A stretch of DNA of 64,000 nt from assembly GCA_013180625.2 (NCBI GenBank), contig SNVD02014502.1, positions 744,001 to 808,000 of the forward strand, read 5' to 3'. A program made the position numbers and the translations under genes. Below, piece after piece: positions 59,801 to 64,000 of this stretch (within the stretch, counting starts at the first letter, position 1; every line of letters begins with the position of its first letter). A model generated the notes under the pieces. That model saw only the letters and a program-made list of their open reading frames with translations. It did no database searches and was not told where the DNA came from. This DNA comes from Boswellia sacra (lineage: Eukaryota > Streptophyta > Magnoliopsida > Sapindales > Burseraceae).

Positions 59801-61004
59801 CATAACCAATCAGACAAGCAAACTGATGTGTACTGAAGCACTGAGCAGTGTCTGCTACAATGGAAGCTGACATCCGCAAGCCATTTTGTATAAGATGCTG
59901 GTGGACTGCTCCTACAGCAAGAAGAATTGGAATTGCAGGCCGAGTTGGTTCCTGGCAGGAAAATGAAATAAGAAATAGCAGAAAAACAAATAATCTGCAG
60001 GCATGCATGTTCACATGTGTGTGAAAACAGAGAGAGAGTAATGATGAACCACTATAAAAGCAGAAATTAGAATTGTGCACAACTTTAACTTCAAGTAGTA
60101 AGACTTCTGAATTTACGAAAGCAACTTAATTTTTTTCTTTTTAAAATGGAACAAGAAAACTTACATTAATAAAGAGAAGTGAATACACATGCAAATTCAA
60201 TGATTCAAAATATAATATTTCCCCCAACAAATAAACAACCAGCCTAAACACTTTCCGAAAAGCATAAACACTAAAAATTAACAAATTTAGGCAGTTTACT
60301 TTCCGTGAGAATCATGAAAAAGATATTCATCAAAAACAATATCTTAAAATTTGCCAACTCAAAATAATAAAGAGAAGTTCTTGATTAAAAAGATAAATAA
60401 ATAAGAAAAAGATAACTAAGTTATATTTAAAAGATTTACTAGCAAATATTAAATAATCAACTACATGACAAACTTAATTCTCACGGTTTAACGAGTTCTA
60501 AATAAGTGTGAAATGGAAAGTTATTGCCAAGATTCCATAACTAAAAGTTTCTGCACAAAGACATTGAAAAACTTAAAAAGGAAAATTACCAACTCATCAG
60601 AACGGTCAGACAGAACAAGTAGTTGGGAACCATTTCGAACAGCTTCATCAGCAACTTCACAAATTTTGTTTAGGGTCTTGACCAAGGAACCTTCAACTCC
60701 TTTACGTATATCAAAAAATGTAGGTATAACTTTTGGTTTCAACAGGGAATCCTTGAACAATGACTCAAGCTCTCCTTCATTCAGTACAGGACTAGGCAAT
60801 ATAACCTATTACATGACAAAAGAAACAAGACCATAAAAAATAGTTTAAACACCGAAGATATAAATATAAGGCAATAAGAAGATGCCAACAGACCTGGGAG
60901 GCATTTTCGGGTCCAACCTCCAATATGTTTCCTCGTTTCCCAATATTAACTTCAAGAGACATAACTAATCCTTCTCTTAGAGGGTCAATAGCTGGATTTG
61001 TAAC
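45855..61004 (-). CDS. GLU1: Ferredoxin-dependent glutamate synthase (Fd-GOGAT), C-terminal two-thirds, 23 exons
   Basis: This plastid enzyme makes two glutamates from 2-oxoglutarate and glutamine with electrons from ferredoxin. Exons, 5' to 3': 60894-61004, 60590-60805, 59794-59951, 55120-55249, 53844-53902, 53648-53753, 52987-53083, 52577-52692, 52289-52486, 52051-52161, 51516-51755, 51324-51422, 50101-50196, 49815-50012, 49644-49718, 49346-49474, 49145-49243, 48650-48792, 48451-48544, 47635-47873, 47471-47549, 46329-46412, 45855-46016. All introns are GT/AG, the frame stays open, and about 1012 residues of roughly 1600 are present. The N-terminal glutaminase domain lies beyond the right edge. 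The protein ends in LQSA without a fused NADPH-binding beta subunit, which separates it from NADH-GOGAT. GLU1 is the usual photorespiratory gene; assignment to GLU1 rather than a paralogue is inferred. Confidence 0.95.
48121..48260 (-). mobile_element. LINE/SINE-like 3' end in a Fd-GOGAT intron
   Basis: A poly-T start (48121-48130), a TA microsatellite (about 48155-48172) and then CAGAGGTCCACTACAAGAG. Similar poly-T-headed segments at 50867, 58290 and 63327 share a GTGGACTA word. A poly-A tail on the minus strand means insertion in the same direction as the gene. Confidence 0.4.
49815..50196 (-). CDS. GLU1: Fd-GOGAT exons with FMN loop and [3Fe-4S] cysteines
   Basis: Exon 50101-50196 carries [20 protein letters not shown], and exon 49815-50012 carries [20 protein letters not shown] and [20 protein letters not shown]. 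The cysteines in the last motif match those that ligate the 3Fe-4S cluster in glutamate synthases, which passes electrons from ferredoxin to FMN. The site is intact. Confidence 0.94.
50867..51020 (-). mobile_element. LINE-like 3' end in a Fd-GOGAT intron
   Basis: TTTTTTTTAATAACTGAAGAAACC is followed by CACAAAGTGGACTAGCTGAA, nearly the same order as at 63327-63400. It is a short 5'-truncated retroposon tail on the minus strand. Confidence 0.45.
51516..52486 (-). CDS. GLU1: Fd-GOGAT exons forming the FMN/synthase core
   Basis: Three exons (52289-52486, 52051-52161, 51516-51755). They include [34 protein letters not shown], then [19 protein letters not shown] and [19 protein letters not shown]. 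These are the most conserved stretches of the glutamate synthase (beta/alpha)8 barrel and contact FMN and 2-oxoglutarate. No changes at conserved glycines are evident. Confidence 0.93.
53754..53843 (-). other. 90-nt in-frame, stop-free intron of Fd-GOGAT with weak donor
   Basis: It lies between KMGISLLS and SYCGAQIFE. The donor is AAG|GTTTGATG and the acceptor TTTTGTATTTAG. The length is divisible by three and has no stop, so retention would add 30 residues (starting [12 protein letters not shown]) without shifting the frame. The junction residues fit the conserved protein only when it is spliced out. Confidence 0.75.
54190..54790 (+). repeat. Possible solo LTR/TRIM in a Fd-GOGAT intron
   Basis: From about 54199 (TGTAGGAAAAATTAGG) the DNA looks LTR-like, with a pyrimidine-rich leader (54465-54660), and ends near GATTGGTATAAAAGTCGATC at 54691, which resembles a degraded ATTGGTATCAGAGC primer site. 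Borders and target duplication are not resolved. Confidence 0.3.
56810..57400 (-). mobile_element. LINE 3' terminal fragment
   Basis: A poly-T run at 56814-56830 marks a poly-A tail on the minus strand. Upstream on that strand, 57400-56980 reads in broken frames [15 protein letters not shown] and [20 protein letters not shown], resembling the C-terminal end of plant LINE ORF2 (W-x-E-R-N...F and a final W-x-W/L motif). It is 5'-truncated and decayed. Confidence 0.5.
59026..59634. mobile_element. hAT-type MITE related to the 42982-43567 copy
   Basis: The ends are TGGGGGTGGCAAG and AATTGCCACCCTA, an imperfect inverted repeat. The flanks CTTACGGA and CTTACAAG agree at 5 of 8 bases, all differences being transitions. 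The interior shares GACACGATTAATAAATATATC and TTAATGACACGAATA-like words with the copy at 43 kb. It lies in a Fd-GOGAT intron. Confidence 0.6.
59794..61004 (-). CDS. GLU1: Fd-GOGAT exons for the central domain
   Basis: Three exons (60894-61004, 60590-60805, 59794-59951). They encode [19 protein letters not shown], then the central linker region with [16 protein letters not shown], then [20 protein letters not shown] and [15 protein letters not shown]. The central domain connects the glutaminase and FMN domains and helps form the ammonia tunnel. The exon that should precede [12 protein letters not shown] is not in the window. Confidence 0.93.
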
Positions 61005-61719
61005 CTTACATGCATAAAGACAGGCATTAGGAAAACAGATATATATATGGAATATTTATTCAGAATATGCAAGTTAATCAAGTGATAATATCAAAATAAT
61101 TATCAAATAAACATGGAAATTTTTTCAAAAATGCACTATATCCAAAATTCAAATTTATAATTTCAAAGATTGTTAATCAAAAAATTCAAAGTTCCTTAGG
61201 GGCTGTTTGGTATAGGGCTTTGTGGACTTGGGAATTGGAATCCGATTCCTAACCCTTGTCTGGTTGGCATATTACACATTTTTAACCCTGTCATGTTGTT
61301 TTACTTTGGGTTTGAGATTGCTGTCCGAAAAGGTAATCCCAACCCTTTTTAACACTTGAGTTTAGGATGCCCAAGAAACCTAAGCCACCGGCACCACCCT
61401 GTCTTCATCTTCACCACTCCTAAATTCCCTCAGCAACCAAACAAAACACAATATCACTGATTCATCATCACAACCATCTCCAACACGTAACCACAATCCC
61501 CATCCAAATCACAATCATATCATTGATTTGTCTCCTTTAGTTAAATTCTTAACAGAATTACTGTAAACAAATCACAATCAAATCATCCATAGCACCTTGA
61601 TTTGACCATATACTGATCGCAACACCAAGCCAGCATATATCATCATCATCTTGAACTCCGAAGCACACAATTCATCATGAGAAACAGAAATTTTTAAATT
61701 TCGAGAACAAAATTAACAA

Positions 61720-62008
61720 TTAAAAGTAAGAAGGCGAAACAGCAGACTGATCATTCTCAGAGAACTCTTTCTCCAGAACTCGATTGAACATTTTTGGTAT
61801 ACTGCCTTCTCCTACATCTGTCGCAGACGAATTCACAAGGCTCCTGTAAAATCTCTCTCTGATCTCCTGATCGGATCTCACGGACACGTCCTCGCGTAAA
61901 CAAGGATCAGAACCAGACAAAAAGGGCATCCAAATGCATGGCCACAAGAGAGAGGAAAGAGAGGGTGCTGCATGGCAACAGCAGCAACAATGCCTCTGCC
62001 TCTCTTTC

Positions 62009-62041
<33 letters not shown>

Positions 62042-62067
62042 CTCACATGGCAACGCTTCACCTCCAC
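61720..62067 (-). pseudogene. Captured exon-like fragment, unknown protein
   Basis: The minus-strand frame contains REDVSVRSDQEIRERFYRSL and SSATDVGEGSIPKMFNRVLE, then EKEFSENDQSAVSPS. It has the look of a conserved plant protein N-terminus, with normal codon use and a plausible ATG at 61928 (MPFLSGSDP) after a GAGA-rich leader. I do not recognise the protein. It ends in a stop at 61720 inside the TIR element, so it is most likely a fragment of a host gene. Confidence 0.45.
62010..62040 (+). repeat. CT microsatellite
   Basis: About a dozen CT units with one interruption, in the leader of the gene-like fragment (GA repeats on the minus strand, as in many plant 5' UTRs). Confidence 0.9.
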
Positions 62068-62757
62068 CTCCGCCTCTCTCTCCTTTCTTCCCCAATCTTT
62101 TTTCTGATCGCTAAATTGAGATGGTTGATGGCTGAATTGCCAATGATTTTTGGGTGGTTTGGATTGGTGATTTTAGGTTAAATTGCCGCTGGGTGTTTGT
62201 GAATTTCTAGGTTTGTGAATTTGCGTTCTTTTTTTTTTTCATTTTGTTCTCACCTTGTGTTTTGAATGTCTAGGATTTTTTTTCCATTCCGGGTTGACTT
62301 AGATTTTTTTTCATTTATTAGTTATTTGTATATTTTTTATAATAAAAGTGTGACTTTTTTTTCATTTTTTTATACTATAGAATTTATAACAATACTTTTA
62401 ATAATTTTTATTATGCGTATATATAATAAATTTAAAAATATTCAAAATTAGCATACTAAAAAATCTTCAAAATTTCATGTTAAATTTTTTTATTTCATAT
62501 TAGCATATGAAAAATAAAATAAGTATTTTTGACATGTTGAAAAAAATTTTATTATGAAGTTTACTTATATTAAATAAAATTAATAAATTCCTCTATATAT
62601 CAAATACAATAATTTGATTTCCACAGTAAACAAGGACAATTTCTAAGGGCAACCAAACACAATAATATTGGTTTCCTAGATATCAAATTCCCTTAATCAT
62701 TTTCCCAGTAATTTAAATCTCATTCCAATGAAAGTAAACCGCTATACCAAACACCCC

Positions 62758-63326
62758 GAAATGAAATATAATATTTATATCTAATTGCCTATTATCATTC
62801 GCTATAACATTAACTTCCTCCCTCCTGGAAATTACCATATATACAACCAAACACACTTTCTAAATGCATCTCCTGAAAGAAATAGCTATGAGAACCACAC
62901 TGTTGGCCGATGCTAATCCAGTAGAGCAATCAACTAATATCTAATCTTCAAAGTTTCACTTTCTTTAAATCATCTTATGTTGAACTCCATAGGCAGTTGT
63001 AAATCAAAATGAGTGGAATGTATTGTTTTATCGCTGCCTAATGACATGTACCTTGGTGGCCATCAATGTGAAGCTACGGGCTTTAGGACAAGTCATAGAT
63101 AAATTCTAGAATAGAGTGGCACATGGCTAGCACAACTGGGTAATGACCAACTTTTGAGCAATCACCTTTGGCAAATGAAGGCAAGGTACACGTCTCATTC
63201 CAACAATTCATTCTCTCACAAAAAAAGGGGGAAAATATATTTAAGCGTTCTATCTTCTCAGAACTACATACAGGAAACCCCATTATTAAATACATAAAAG
63301 AGGGCTTGATGGCAAGTCATACTTTT
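62758..63326. other. Intron-like DNA without recognised features
   Basis: No Fd-GOGAT exon was found in this stretch on the minus strand, nor any other domain. Confidence 0.5.
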
Positions 63327-63640
63327 TTTTTTAAATATGAGAAACTATAAACACTATATTAATGAAAAATAGATAGTAACAAAGTGGACTAGCTAACCAC
63401 TAAGAAAGCCAATAGCAAGACACGTCTTGAACCTCGATTATAAGCAAACCTTCCGTAAACCACTATTACCTATACAAAATTCATGCCAAAACACTTTCCT
63501 AATTAAGATGAATAAAAAAAAGAGATGACTCTTGAAATTCTTTTTTAGTTAAAGCTCACAAGGAAGCAAAAAAATGAACACTCTCCCACAAGCACCCAAT
63601 GTCTTCTTTTTTCTCCACAGATGGTAGCAAGTCATACATA
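63327..63640 (-). mobile_element. LINE-like 3' end with poly-A tail
   Basis: The poly-T run at 63323-63332 is followed by AATATGAGAAACTATAAACAC and AACAAAGTGGACTAGCTAACC, matching the order of the 50867 copy. Minus orientation, 5'-truncated. Confidence 0.45.
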
Positions 63641-63689
63641 ACTTCTAGAATATAGGGGAAATCCTAGAGTAGAGTCTCTTTAGGCTGTT

Positions 63690-64000
63690 GTTGTCGAAAA
63701 GGTGGAAAAAAGACTAGAAGGCTGGAAAAGGGCTTTCCTGTCACAAGGGGGAAGACTTACTGTAATCCAAGAAGTGTTATCCAACCTTCCAACCTATTTC
63801 TTATCTCTTTTCAATATTCCTATTAAGACTACTAATAGACAAGAGAAATCTATATGGGAGGGTGTTGGAGAAGAGAAGAAAAACCATTTAATCAGCCGAT
63901 AAAAGATTGTTTCTTAGCCTTTATGCAAAAAAAGGGCTAAGGGTGGGCAACCTTATCAAGAGAAATTTGGCTTTGGTAGGCAAATGCTTGTGGAGATTTC
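63690..64000 (+). mobile_element. LINE ORF2 fragment, downstream of RT
   Basis: The plus-strand translation gives KRLEGWKRAFLSQGGRLTVI, VLSNLPTYFLSLFNIP and, after a stop and frame change, RVGNLIKRNLALVGKCLWRF. This is the highly conserved segment between the RT and zf-RVT domains of plant LINEs (L1 clade). It carries a TAA near 63900 and runs off the window edge. Confidence 0.85.

Larger units (their letters stand above)
61199..62757. mobile_element. TIR element carrying a gene-like fragment
   Basis: GGGGCTGTTTGGTATAG at 61199-61215 and CTATACCAAACACCCC at 62742-62757 are inverted copies with one extra base, a 16-17-bp terminal inverted repeat of the TGTTTGG type. TTA precedes the left end, but no matching duplication follows the right one, so the superfamily is open (PIF/Harbinger-like ends). 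Internal DNA includes the gene fragment at 61720-62067 and a CT microsatellite. It sits where a Fd-GOGAT intron is expected. Confidence 0.55.

Overview
The window is nuclear DNA from a eudicot plant. It holds one large, intron-rich plastid nitrogen-assimilation gene with clean GT/AG exons, and the rest is AT-rich DNA filled with plant-type LTR retrotransposons, a CACTA transposon, hAT-type MITEs and LINE remnants. I cannot name the species from sequence alone.

Layout. 1-5.5 kb: decayed plus-strand Ty3/gypsy element of the Tat/Ogre type (gag, protease, RT, then LTR-like DNA). 5.5-10.2 kb: decayed minus-strand Ty1/copia element with a 5' LTR at 9728-10158 and a later insertion near its zinc knuckle. 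10.16-12.18 kb: a plus-strand LTR element that seems to resume at 34.27 kb and end in a polypurine tract near 35.24 kb. It is split by a candidate CACTA (En/Spm) element at 12180-34262, supported by CACTACAAGAAA termini in inverted orientation, an ATC duplication on both sides and subterminal TTGACGG repeats. The CACTA interval carries internal exons of a mitochondrial GrpE (Mge1) gene with introns and two nonsense codons, a 1.76-kb Sirevirus-type solo LTR (17457-19214), and a complete 11-kb Athila-like gypsy element (20595-31666, GAGAC duplication).

The most unusual object is inside that Athila-like element. Between the end of pol and the 3' LTR, in sense orientation, lie a Cys-rich ORF of unknown function (24116-24691) and an intronless LOG-family gene, a cytokinin riboside 5'-monophosphate phosphoribohydrolase (23328-23825). 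A host hormone-activation gene therefore appears to have been captured by a retrotransposon, which sits inside a DNA transposon that carries pieces of a second host gene.

35.3-45.5 kb: mostly non-coding DNA with a solo LTR (40656-41519), a gypsy relic (about 41755-45050) interrupted by two hAT-type MITEs, and a recent in-frame 255-bp tandem duplication. 45.9-61.0 kb (minus): the 3' two-thirds of ferredoxin-dependent glutamate synthase (Fd-GOGAT). It has 23 exons encoding about 1012 residues, including the FMN site, the [3Fe-4S] cysteines and the C-terminal GXGXG domain. The N-terminal glutaminase exons lie beyond the right edge. Its introns hold LINE 3' ends, a MITE and probably a 1.56-kb TIR element (61199-62757) with another gene-like fragment. 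A LINE reverse-transcriptase fragment runs off the right edge.

The only gene that looks functional is Fd-GOGAT. The LOG copy keeps its catalytic motif but has stop codons about 20 residues before the usual end. Exon edges were read by eye and may be off by one base.
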